DNA of 8,838 nucleotides from Maribacter sp. (GTDB taxonomy: Bacteria > Bacteroidota > Bacteroidia > Flavobacteriales > Flavobacteriaceae). This document shows positions 1-6,326 of this stretch, one piece after another (position 1 is the stretch's first letter; every line of letters begins with the position of its first letter). The notes below the pieces were generated by a model, which was given only the letters and a program-made list of their open reading frames with translations, did not search any database and was not told the DNA's origin. The stretch spans positions 1 through 8,838 of the forward strand of contig QILY01000271.1 in NCBI GenBank assembly GCA_003232155.1, in the 5' to 3' direction. The position numbers and the translations under genes were made by a program.

Positions 1-397
1 TTTTCCAAATCTTCACTTTACCGTACAGCTTGTCGTTTTTCCATTTTCCGCTTACTTTTTCTCCATTTTCACGATATAAAGTTCCTTTTCCATACCTTTG
101 GTTTTTCTTGAATGAACCTTCATAACGATCTCCATTTGACCATGTGTACGTACCTTTTCCTGATAGTTCATTAGCCCTCAATTGACCGGAATATGAGTCA
201 TTATTGAACCACTTGATATTTCCTTCAGATATAAAACCTGCAGTAACCTCTACATCTAAACTTGCTCCTTCAGATTCGTATTTATACCATCCATCGGATA
301 AAGTCTTGGCCACAGTTCCTGGAACTGAATTTATTTGTTGTGCTTGTGCTCCGTAAAATGCAAACAGGAGCAATACTAGTGTACTTATCTTTTTCAT
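1..397 (-). CDS. Secreted MORN-repeat protein, 3' end cut off by window edge
   Basis: The frame is open from an ATG at 397 to the window edge, giving 132 visible residues and no stop. The N-terminus (MKKISTLVLLLFAFYGAQAQ) is a classic Sec signal peptide with likely cleavage after the AQA region, so the product is exported. From about residue 62 onward there are consecutive MORN-type repeats, seen as YSGQL, GKGTYTWSNGDRYEGSF, GKGTLY and GKWKNDKLYGKVKIW, each with the Y-x-G and G-x-G spacing of the family. MORN repeats form beta-hairpin ribbons and are usually binding or structural modules; no enzyme domain is visible. It lies 70 bp downstream of the amidohydrolase on the same strand, far enough that it may have its own promoter. 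The 3' part lies outside the window, so total length and any C-terminal domain are unknown. Confidence 0.8.
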   Translation of the reverse strand, partial: MKKISTLVLLLFAFYGAQAQQINSVPGTVAKTLSDGWYKYESEGASLDVEVTAGFISEGNIKWFNNDSYSGQLRANELSGKGTYTWSNGDRYEGSFKKNQRYGKGTLYRENGEKVSGKWKNDKLYGKVKIWK

Positions 398-467
398 GTT
401 TTCTATTTTTTAAACTATAGTCGTACACTTGGTATTATAGCTTACACCAATAAGAAAACTAAATGTA

Positions 468-1562
468 TCAGTCTTTAGGAAAAAGGCTCTTATCCAAACC
501 CGGTATAAGGTTTAATGCGTTTTTATAATATACTTTCTTCAATACATCATCAGGTAAATTAAGACCGTACATTGACCAGAAAGCATGGTATTTTTTATAG
601 TATGGAAAATACTCGTCATCTGATTCCAATACTCTGAAATAGGTAGGAAACTCTTCTGGTTTCCAACTATCTTTTCCAAAGAGGATACGATCTTGGTATT
701 TTATAAAAAAAGCTTTTGCATTGCGTGGTTGTCGACCCAATTCAGCAATAACAGCGGCGATACCTACATTCATATTGGGCATCTCATCAAGCAACTCGCC
801 CAATCTACCCAAATTGTTCGCATACCAGCCCATATGGGCGTTTATGAACTTAGTATTAGGGTGTTTTTTGAACATACGGTGCTGTTCATCAATTAGCTGT
901 TGCCATGGCACTGGATCAGTAGCTGAACGCTTTCTACGAGAATGTGTTTTTAGCTCTAACCATCTTTCATTATCGGAATTCATGCCATCCCAAAAAGATT
1001 TGGGGTCAGCTGCATGGATCAGAACAGGAACGCCCAATTCACCACATTTAGCCCAAATTGCATCTAAACGAGCGTCATCAATAGCCAAGCGATTACCATC
1101 TATATCTTTATTTCGTAAGCCTAGACTTTTATATACTTTTAGACCTTTTGCGCCACTTTTTATATCTTTCTCAAATTGTGCTACCGCATTTTCTGTCCAT
1201 CCCTTTTTACCGACTCCATCAAAATTTACATTGGCAAAAACTACAAAACGATTTGGGAAATTTGCGTTGATACTTTCAATTTTATTATTTAGGTTTTCAC
1301 CCGAACCACCGCTGAGGTTTACCATAACGCCCTCGTTTAAACGATCCATATCTTCAATCAGTTTGGATAGGCTTTGTTTTGACATACTCCGTTGATGGCT
1401 ATGAACATCAATAAAAGGAAATTTCGCCTTTGTAATCTCTTTACCAGAAACAACCAATGTAGATTTTGGGCTGTACTCCTCAAAACTCATTTCTTGTGCA
1501 TGAAGTGTTGTAGCTGATATGGTAACTAGCAATAGTAATAGACGCAACTTTTTGATATACAT
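468..1562 (-). CDS. Exported metal-dependent amidohydrolase (amidohydrolase 2 family)
   Basis: A 364-residue protein with a signal peptide (residues 1 to about 23, ending LHAQ), so it acts in the periplasm or outside the cell. The rest fits a TIM-barrel amidohydrolase of the Amidohydro_2 type: an HxH metal motif in DVHSH (H54, H56), a lysine on the predicted strand GLKVYK (K142), metal histidines in VLIHAADP (H183) and NAHMGW (H243), and the late aspartate in ILFGKDSW (D298). The C-terminal YYKNALNLIPGLD is the usual end of this family. Members hydrolyse C-N bonds or decarboxylate aromatic acids; the substrate cannot be read from sequence. It starts 17 bp after the stop of the nucleotidyltransferase upstream, so the two are probably cotranscribed. 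All expected metal ligands are present and the length is normal for the family. Confidence 0.85.
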   Translation of the reverse strand: MYIKKLRLLLLLVTISATTLHAQEMSFEEYSPKSTLVVSGKEITKAKFPFIDVHSHQRSMSKQSLSKLIEDMDRLNEGVMVNLSGGSGENLNNKIESINANFPNRFVVFANVNFDGVGKKGWTENAVAQFEKDIKSGAKGLKVYKSLGLRNKDIDGNRLAIDDARLDAIWAKCGELGVPVLIHAADPKSFWDGMNSDNERWLELKTHSRRKRSATDPVPWQQLIDEQHRMFKKHPNTKFINAHMGWYANNLGRLGELLDEMPNMNVGIAAVIAELGRQPRNAKAFFIKYQDRILFGKDSWKPEEFPTYFRVLESDDEYFPYYKKYHAFWSMYGLNLPDDVLKKVYYKNALNLIPGLDKSLFPKD

Positions 1563-1579
1563 GTAGTTAATATTTTAAT

Positions 1580-2206
1580 TTATTTTTTTGATCGGAGTAG
1601 TTTTTGATATTCGTCCCAAGTGTCAATATCAATTTCTTTTCCATCAGGATTCATGACTAAAATAGCATCTTTATATTGATTGATGATATCTTTAGCTCCA
1701 AAACCTTTGTTAAGTTTTTTGAGTTCAGAAAAGTATTCTGCTCCAAATAATGCAGGCACCCCTGACCTATTTTTATAGGCCGTAGTAACAATTGATGCCT
1801 TATTATCTTGGCGCATAGTTATCATTGTATTCAAATAATCGGTATCGATCAAGGGTTGGTCTGCAAGCATTATTAATACAGCATCGTACATTTTATGGGT
1901 TGAAATTAGATGATGTACGCCTATTGCTATAGAACTTCCCAATCCGTTTTGCCAATTTGGATTGTATATTACTTTAGAAGCATCAAGTTTCATGGCAACT
2001 TTGATCGATTCAATATGGGCGCCTAAAATTACAAAGTAATCATCGGCAATTGATGCTTCCGCTTTTTCAATGGCGTTTCTTAATAAAGTTGTATTGCCCC
2101 AAGGCAGTAATTGTTTTATTCGATTTTCCATACGGGAAGATGTTCCCGCTGCGAGTATAAGTATTGCAATATTTGGGTCTTTATTCATTGGTGCCAAATC
2201 TAACAT
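1580..2206 (-). CDS. MobA/MocA-like NTP transferase (molybdenum cofactor nucleotidyltransferase family)
   Basis: A 208-residue cytoplasmic protein of the MobA-like NTP transferase fold. The nucleotide-binding loop LAAGTSSRM is at residues 18-26, followed by KQLLPW (31-36). Further family motifs are NWQNGLGSSIA (84-94), LADQP with the metal-binding aspartate (114-118), SGVPALF (148-154), GAKDII (170-175) and the terminal DIDTWDEY (193-200). This set matches MocA-type enzymes, which transfer CMP or GMP from the NTP to molybdopterin. The usual glycine after RM is glutamate here. No molybdoenzyme or XdhC gene is in the window, so the cofactor role rests on family only. The ATG at 2206 follows a typical AT-rich Bacteroidota leader; the ATG at 2188 (MNKDPN) would also fit the family N-terminus. 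The start lies 10 bp from a large inverted repeat, so the promoter is inside or beyond that element. Confidence 0.82.
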   Translation of the reverse strand: MLDLAPMNKDPNIAILILAAGTSSRMENRIKQLLPWGNTTLLRNAIEKAEASIADDYFVILGAHIESIKVAMKLDASKVIYNPNWQNGLGSSIAIGVHHLISTHKMYDAVLIMLADQPLIDTDYLNTMITMRQDNKASIVTTAYKNRSGVPALFGAEYFSELKKLNKGFGAKDIINQYKDAILVMNPDGKEIDIDTWDEYQKLLRSKK

Positions 2207-2215
2207 ATTTATAAA

Positions 2216-2377
2216 TGAACTGGTTTAAACTTTCTCTTTTACCTGCAAATACCACATTTTGCACCCATATCTTGTCATTTTTGACCACCGTAGCCATGCT
2301 ATGCTAATAAAAAATGACTTCATCTGGGCACAAAAGCCGATATTTTCGGTTCCAAACAAAAAGTTTAAACGAGTTCA
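2216..2377. repeat. 162-bp foldback element with near-perfect terminal inverted repeats (MITE-like candidate)
   Basis: The two ends are inverted copies: TGAACTGGTTTAAACTTT at 2216-2233 and, on the other strand, TGAACTCGTTTAAACTTT from 2377 to 2360, matching at 17 of 18 positions. Further in, 2257-2282 pairs with 2310-2335 at 20 of 26 positions, including a perfect 9-bp arm (GTCATTTTT, 2274-2282, with 2310-2318). The two paired blocks share the same centre of symmetry to within one base, so the whole segment is one imperfect palindrome with a 27-base loop at 2283-2309. It has no coding capacity. The shape suits a miniature inverted-repeat transposable element or IS remnant. I see no clear target-site duplication and cannot name a parent IS. 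The alternative is a regulatory region with two GTTTAAAC operator half-elements 140 bp apart. It fills about half of the 316-bp gap between the divergent neighbours; from 2378 to 2522 I see only AT-rich leader sequence without a convincing promoter. Confidence 0.55.
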
Positions 2378-2522
2378 ATGATCGAGAATCGTTTTTTATG
2401 GATTTGTGTGATATAAATATTGTCTTTGGTCTACAATCTATTAACAATCTTTAACACTAGTTTTTCTAGGGGTTTATAATTTAAATAGATTTTATCCGTT
2501 CTGATGGTTGAACCCAAAAATT

Positions 2523-3620
2523 ATGAAAATGAAACCATTCAAAACCTTATTCGTACTTTTTTTATCTATTTCTTTAGCCGTATCATGTGGAAATGCAGAT
2601 GATGATGTAAATTTTAATTTAAACACTGGTGATGGCTTAGGAAAAGGTCAAGAAGTTGATGACTGCCTCAATTTAGGAGAAAGTGACCTGGTACTCTCCA
2701 TACAAGAACAATTTACTACATTACCAGGTAAAATATCAATACTCTTTAGAGTTTCGGATACCCAAGGCAACCCGGTTTCTGGTCTACAGGCCAATCAATT
2801 TACGATTTATGAACAAGGTAGGAACGATGATTGTTTCAATACCATATCTACTTCAGAATCTTTGGCACGTATTTCACCCAATTCGCAAATTTTCAGTAAT
2901 AACACCTTATTGGTATTAGATTTAAGTAATAGTGTTTTGAGCAGTAGTTTAGATGAATTGAAAACAGCTAGTATTAGTTTTGTCGACAATGTAATGCCAA
3001 CCATAGAAGAAGATTCTTTTAAAATGGGCATCTATTGGTTTGATGGGGAGAACGAACTGCATTTATTGAATGATTTAACATCATCAAAACAAGAACTTAC
3101 TAATGCTATAGAAGGTATTACCGAGAATATTAGCAATGACCCTTCAACTGATTTATTCGGAGCAGTTATAAAGTCTACGGATATAGCATCAGAAATATTG
3201 AATGCCAGTACACAAGGAGGAAAAATAGGGGCCGCTTCAATTGTAATATTTACAGATGGTACCGATCAAGCATCGCGTTTTACTAGAGGTGAGGCACAAA
3301 GAAAGGTTGATGAAGCCAATGCAAACATATCTTTTTTCACTATAGGTCTAGGATCTGAAATTGATACTGATGTATTGACTAATATTGGTAAGACCTTTAG
3401 TGTTTTTGCTGGGAATAAAGAGGAGCTGGAAACTACGTTCAATGCAATATCCGTTAAAATATCAGAACAGGCCAACAGTTTTTATTTGTTTGAATATTGC
3501 AGTCCAAAACGCGATGGTAGTGGTGAAAACAATTTAGCTATACAGGTAGTAAATGGAAGTCTTTCAGGAGCCGTTCAAACTAAATTTGATGCAAAAGGCT
3601 TTACGGGAGGTTGTGAATAA
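2523..3620 (+). CDS. von Willebrand factor A domain lipoprotein
   Basis: A 365-residue lipoprotein if started at the ATG at 2523. The frame can be extended to a TTG at 2508, but ATG gives a better signal peptide (MKMKPFKTLFVLFLS...). The lipobox ends LAVSC with C22, followed by GNADDD; an acidic stretch just after the cysteine resembles the surface-export signal known for Bacteroidota lipoproteins, so an outer-face location is likely. Residues about 69-100 form a beta-rich segment (FRVSDTQGNPVSGLQANQF) like the region before vWA in acidobacterial-type VWFA proteins. The vWA domain covers about 129-315 with an intact MIDAS: DLSNS (D133, S135, S137), T209 in DPSTDLFG and D245 in IFTDGTD. Cysteines at 48, 104, 326 and 364 could form disulfides. 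Such domains bind metal and mediate protein or surface contacts; the ligand is unknown. An intrinsic terminator follows, so it is probably monocistronic. Confidence 0.85.
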   Translation: MKMKPFKTLFVLFLSISLAVSCGNADDDVNFNLNTGDGLGKGQEVDDCLNLGESDLVLSIQEQFTTLPGKISILFRVSDTQGNPVSGLQANQFTIYEQGRNDDCFNTISTSESLARISPNSQIFSNNTLLVLDLSNSVLSSSLDELKTASISFVDNVMPTIEEDSFKMGIYWFDGENELHLLNDLTSSKQELTNAIEGITENISNDPSTDLFGAVIKSTDIASEILNASTQGGKIGAASIVIFTDGTDQASRFTRGEAQRKVDEANANISFFTIGLGSEIDTDVLTNIGKTFSVFAGNKEELETTFNAISVKISEQANSFYLFEYCSPKRDGSGENNLAIQVVNGSLSGAVQTKFDAKGFTGGCE

Positions 3621-3645
3621 CAGCCAACTTACATAAAAATATATC

Positions 3646-3672
3646 AAGAGCGTTCAACAGGGCGCTTTTTTT
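3646..3672 (+). terminator. Intrinsic terminator after the vWA lipoprotein gene
   Basis: The stem AGCGTTC (3649-3655) pairs with GGGCGCT (3660-3666), using two G-U pairs, around an AACA loop. It can be extended by AAG pairing with the first T residues. A run of seven T (3666-3672) follows directly. It starts 26 bp after the vWA stop codon, the expected place for a rho-independent terminator. Confidence 0.85.
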
Positions 3673-3844
3673 ATGCCCAAAAATATCTACCTTAAGGTTT
3701 TAAGTAATTTCTCGACCTATATAAAACAGAAACTAGAAATTATAAACTTTTTATAGTAGGGTTTTTTACATTACAATTGTTCTATATACAACAACTCAAT
3801 CACATCCTAAAAAGAAATGATGTTTAATTTAAAGAAAAGAAATC

Positions 3845-4015
3845 ATGGATGTACTACACTCATTTATTCAGAACAGCTCCTTAAACGGAATGCCCAAATG
3901 GTATAAGGCTGCTACGCTTTTACTTTTTTCAATTATTATTACTGCCTTATTTACAATGCTGTTCATATTGCTTTTTCACACACCTTATATGAATAACCTT
4001 AGCTACGGGTATTAA
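3845..4015 (+). CDS. Small single-span membrane protein, 56 residues, unknown function
   Basis: The ATG at 3845 opens a 56-codon frame ending in TAA at 4013-4015. The product has a short polar N-terminus (MDVLHSFIQNSSLNGMPKWYK), one strongly hydrophobic segment at about residues 22-44 (AATLLLFSIIITALFTMLF and on) and a short polar tail ending NLSYGY. The KWYK just before the span suggests the N-terminus stays in the cytoplasm by the positive-inside rule. The start is preceded by an A-rich leader typical of Bacteroidota. It stands alone between the terminator of the vWA gene (172 bp upstream) and the convergent M14 peptidase gene, so it would be a separate transcript. I do not recognise the family. 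The clear membrane segment and the proper start context argue for a real gene, but its shortness leaves doubt. Confidence 0.6.
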   Translation: MDVLHSFIQNSSLNGMPKWYKAATLLLFSIIITALFTMLFILLFHTPYMNNLSYGY

Positions 4016-4045
4016 GGTATCTGTTAAGAAATAACTGATGTTAAG

Positions 4046-4336
4046 CTAGCGGTAAATCATAGCATTTTTGAAATGATTTTTGTTGGATGACAAATCCATC
4101 AGAAATCCATTGATGATGACATGCGTGATCGCTCCATTTTTCTCAAGTAGAAAAGAAGGGTTTTCTCCTACTTTTACATAGAATTCAGGAATTTGATACC
4201 CTGAGCTAATAATGTGTATTGGAAATGGCGATTCTAATATATTCATTGCAATATTTTTCACACGCACATAAGTATATCCTGATTTTAACATAGAAAATAT
4301 ATCTAGATTCCCTAGTTCTTCGATAGAATTTAAAGT
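4046..4336 (-). pseudogene. Out-of-frame 3' part of the M14 peptidase gene
   Basis: In the +1 frame the sequence reads TLNSIEELGNLDIFSMLKSG and continues through YTYVRVKNIAMNILESPFP to NAMIYR and a stop at 4046. It has normal protein character and follows directly from ETL of the catalytic frame once one copy of the 7-bp duplication is removed. I read it as the original C-terminal domain, about 94 residues, now detached. It has no plausible independent role: an internal ATG at 4291 would give an 81-residue peptide with no signal sequence. Confidence 0.75.
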
Positions 4337-5516
4337 TTAAAGTTTCAGGATAAACTTTCCCCGCTCTAATTGTATAACCAGTTGCATCAAGGGTTTCATA
4401 TCCGTAATAGGTCGACAAATCACCTTGATCAATAATTCGGCTGCTGTACCAAAAATCGCTACTATCGGTAATGGCTACCTCAAGTCTGTTTATTCCTAAA
4501 TCAATAATATAGGGCTTGCCTAAAAGTTCGTATGTGGCATTGATAATCTTAAGGTCAAATAATTTCCTGTCGTTTTCTGGTATTTTCTCGTAATCCTCCA
4601 AAGGAATATCACTGTAATCACCTTTAGCAATAGTATAAATAGCAGAAAGAATAGAAACATAATTCAACTTTCTGATCTCTTGTTTCTCAATATCATTAGC
4701 ATATCCGCCAGATTCAATTAAAATAGTACTTGTCCCCCATTTTTGAATATTATCACCAAAAGCACGAGGTTCAAAATCATCGTTATATCTTGCTACTTGG
4801 CCAGGCGCATACTTTTGAATGATACTGTTCATAAAAACAATCACTTTCATTGCGTTTCCACGGCTTTCATTAATTTCTTTTTCATAATTATACGCAGGTG
4901 CCAAGTATGAAATAGTAGCAGGTTTATCAGTCCGTTCTGCATTGTAATAAGTGCTTTGGTCATGAAGGTTAAAACCAAAATCAGCCTGTAAACTATCGCG
5001 TACCCGTTTTAAAGTCTGACTTTCAGGAGACTGTAAACGCAGGGCATCCCGATTAATATCAACACCCAATACATTTCTCCGTTGGTACCTTTCAGCCCCA
5101 TCCGGATTCAGCATAGGTAAAAAATGGAGGGTGATATTATTTAGTATTTCTTGCTTTTCGGTCTTAAAATCTTCACTGTCAAAAAAATTAAAAATATCAA
5201 ATATAGCCTGTGAGGCAGTGGGTTCATTACCATGCATTTGTGACCATAAGAAAACATTGGTTTTTCCTTGACCTATACTGACCAAAGACAAATCACGCCC
5301 TTCAATAGATTTACCAACAACCTTTACCGTAAAAAATGGGTCAGCTCTATAAGTAGCCAATAATGGTTGTAATTGATGATATTTGATTCTTCGCTTATCT
5401 AAACTAAGCTCTTTATACTTTTCATAAGTTTCATATAGTTGTGTAGTAATATCCTTTTCTTGGGAATACGCAAATAAACTGGTCAACACTATTATTACTA
5501 AAATTTTAATTTTCAT
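4206..5516 (-). CDS. Exported M14-family zinc carboxypeptidase, C-terminus frameshifted
   Basis: The protein starts with a Sec signal peptide (MKIKILVIIVLTSLFAYSQ). The M14 catalytic domain spans about residues 55-300 with the full active site: the zinc motif in MHGNEPT (H95, E98), LNPDGAERYQRRN and DINRDA with the substrate-binding N-R pair (N155, R156), the third zinc ligand in FNLHDQ (H185), and the catalytic glutamate in LIESGGY (E268). It therefore should be an active periplasmic or secreted metallopeptidase; family members cut C-terminal residues from peptides, some from murein peptides. After L393 the frame is lost: a 7-bp tandem duplication shifts it by one, and the last 43 residues (FKFYRRTRESRY onward) look like random translation, ending at a stop at 4206. 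Without the duplication the product would be 487 residues, ending at 4046. It lies 61 bp after the amidase gene on the same strand and is probably cotranscribed with it. Confidence 0.85.
   Translation of the reverse strand: MKIKILVIIVLTSLFAYSQEKDITTQLYETYEKYKELSLDKRRIKYHQLQPLLATYRADPFFTVKVVGKSIEGRDLSLVSIGQGKTNVFLWSQMHGNEPTASQAIFDIFNFFDSEDFKTEKQEILNNITLHFLPMLNPDGAERYQRRNVLGVDINRDALRLQSPESQTLKRVRDSLQADFGFNLHDQSTYYNAERTDKPATISYLAPAYNYEKEINESRGNAMKVIVFMNSIIQKYAPGQVARYNDDFEPRAFGDNIQKWGTSTILIESGGYANDIEKQEIRKLNYVSILSAIYTIAKGDYSDIPLEDYEKIPENDRKLFDLKIINATYELLGKPYIIDLGINRLEVAITDSSDFWYSSRIIDQGDLSTYYGYETLDATGYTIRAGKVYPETLNFKFYRRTRESRYIFYVKIRIYLCACEKYCNEYIRIAISNTHY
4329..4342. repeat. 7-bp tandem duplication (TTTAAAG x2) causing a frameshift
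   Basis: The plus strand reads TTTAAAG twice in succession, followed by a further TTT. On the coding (minus) strand the first copy of ACTTTAA continues the catalytic frame and the second moves reading by +1. Deleting one copy exactly joins ...YPETL to NSIEELGNLD, so the repeat explains the frame break. Seven-base units of this kind arise by slipped-strand replication and can revert. Confidence 0.8.
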
Positions 5517-5557
5517 ATGATAATTGTTTCTAGAAGTTGAATTTTATAGCATAGTAG

Positions 5558-5580
5558 CTCTTCGATTGCGCTCAGAGTCA
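5558..5580. repeat. REP-like short intergenic repeat overlapping the amidase stop codon
   Basis: CTCTTCGATTGCGCTCAGAG lies just downstream of, and touching, the amidase stop codon (TGA at 5578-5580 on the minus strand). CTCT at 5558-5561 can pair with AGAG at 5574-5577. From memory, it resembles short dispersed repeats of the type TTCGACTGCGCTCAGTG seen between genes in Bacteroidota. Only one copy is in this window, so repeat status is unproven. Confidence 0.35.
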
Positions 5581-6276
5581 CATTTGCTTACTTTTTTGAG
5601 GCACAGGTTTAAAATTATGTTTTTGGGTAGCCTTTCTTACTTTTTGCATGAAATCTGCTCCTGGGTCGTCTTTTTCAGTTCGGTAGCCTTCGTCTTTTTC
5701 CAACCAAAGCTCATGGCCTTCAAAATTAGTGTATTCATAATGCCCGATCAGATAATTTATTTCATATTTATCAGCCAAATAATTTACCAACCAAATATTC
5801 GATTCAAGTTGTACTTTGGTTAAAGGCAAATTATCAGAATCCCCTACATTTTCTATTCCTATCGCGCAATGATTTAAACCAATAACATGACGAGCCATAA
5901 TGGTTTCAGGCAGTAAACGGTATATAACTCCGTCTCTATCCACCATAAATTGAGTACTTACATTCAAACTACTTGCTGCTTTAATATCAGGCCTACTGGG
6001 TAATACAGAAGGGTTAAACGTATTGAAAGATTTTTCGAACGTTGGTATAACGGTCCAGTGCAGTACAATCATTTTGGGTACTATAATAGGTTCGTCTTGT
6101 TGCAAACCATAATGTTCAGACAAGTATTCTAGGGTCAATATTTTTCGGTTTTCATCAAAAATTATGGGTCTGTCAATGATTTCTTTTTGAACTGAGCAAG
6201 AAAGTAATATGAATGAACTTAAGATAAGTATCCCTTTTGATATACTATTTCCTACTATTGATAACCTACTATTCAT
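5578..6276 (-). CDS. Lipoprotein N-acetylmuramoyl-L-alanine amidase (Amidase_2 family)
   Basis: A 232-residue protein with a lipoprotein signal (hydrophobic residues 15-26, lipobox ILLSC with C27), so it is anchored to an envelope membrane. It is an AmpD/PGRP-type zinc amidase, which cleaves between N-acetylmuramic acid and L-alanine of peptidoglycan or its fragments. The first zinc ligand is H73 in VLHWT. Next come the core STQFMVDRDGVIYRLLPE (107-124), the ARHVIGLNHCAIGIENVG block (H130, H136, E142), H179 in LIGHYEY, and the closing KDDPGADF with K202 and D204 in the places of the AmpD lysine and zinc-binding aspartate. About 15 residues more than in AmpD separate H179 from the DPG motif. 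It is the first gene of a likely two-gene unit with the M14 peptidase and is divergent from the serine hydrolase gene 50 bp away, so promoters for both directions must overlap or lie inside the neighbouring genes. Confidence 0.88.
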   Translation of the reverse strand: MNSRLSIVGNSISKGILILSSFILLSCSVQKEIIDRPIIFDENRKILTLEYLSEHYGLQQDEPIIVPKMIVLHWTVIPTFEKSFNTFNPSVLPSRPDIKAASSLNVSTQFMVDRDGVIYRLLPETIMARHVIGLNHCAIGIENVGDSDNLPLTKVQLESNIWLVNYLADKYEINYLIGHYEYTNFEGHELWLEKDEGYRTEKDDPGADFMQKVRKATQKHNFKPVPQKSKQM

Positions 6277-6326
6277 AAATTACTATATTAGTTCTCAATT
6301 TACAATAAATTTTAATCCCCTCTATC

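Noticed and set aside
721..1395. A 224-codon plus-strand open frame.
   Set aside because: It lies antisense inside the amidohydrolase gene, whose product has complete family motifs; the antisense translation shows no recognisable domain.
2401..2428. A Bacteroidota-type promoter for the vWA gene (TTTG at 2403-2406 and TGTCTTTG at 2421-2428).
   Set aside because: The spacing of 14 bases is shorter than usual and the second element lacks the TA of TAnnTTTG, so the match is too weak to annotate.
4333..4345. A classical -1 slippery heptamer, T TTA AAC, lies in the correct phase in the M14 gene near the frame break.
   Set aside because: The -1 frame reads CTT TAA and stops at once, while the open downstream frame is +1. 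Programmed -1 frameshifting therefore cannot produce the longer protein; the 7-bp duplication explains the break.
5524..5823. A 99-codon plus-strand open frame.
   Set aside because: It is antisense to the 3' end of the amidase, including its DPG motif region, and has no recognisable features.
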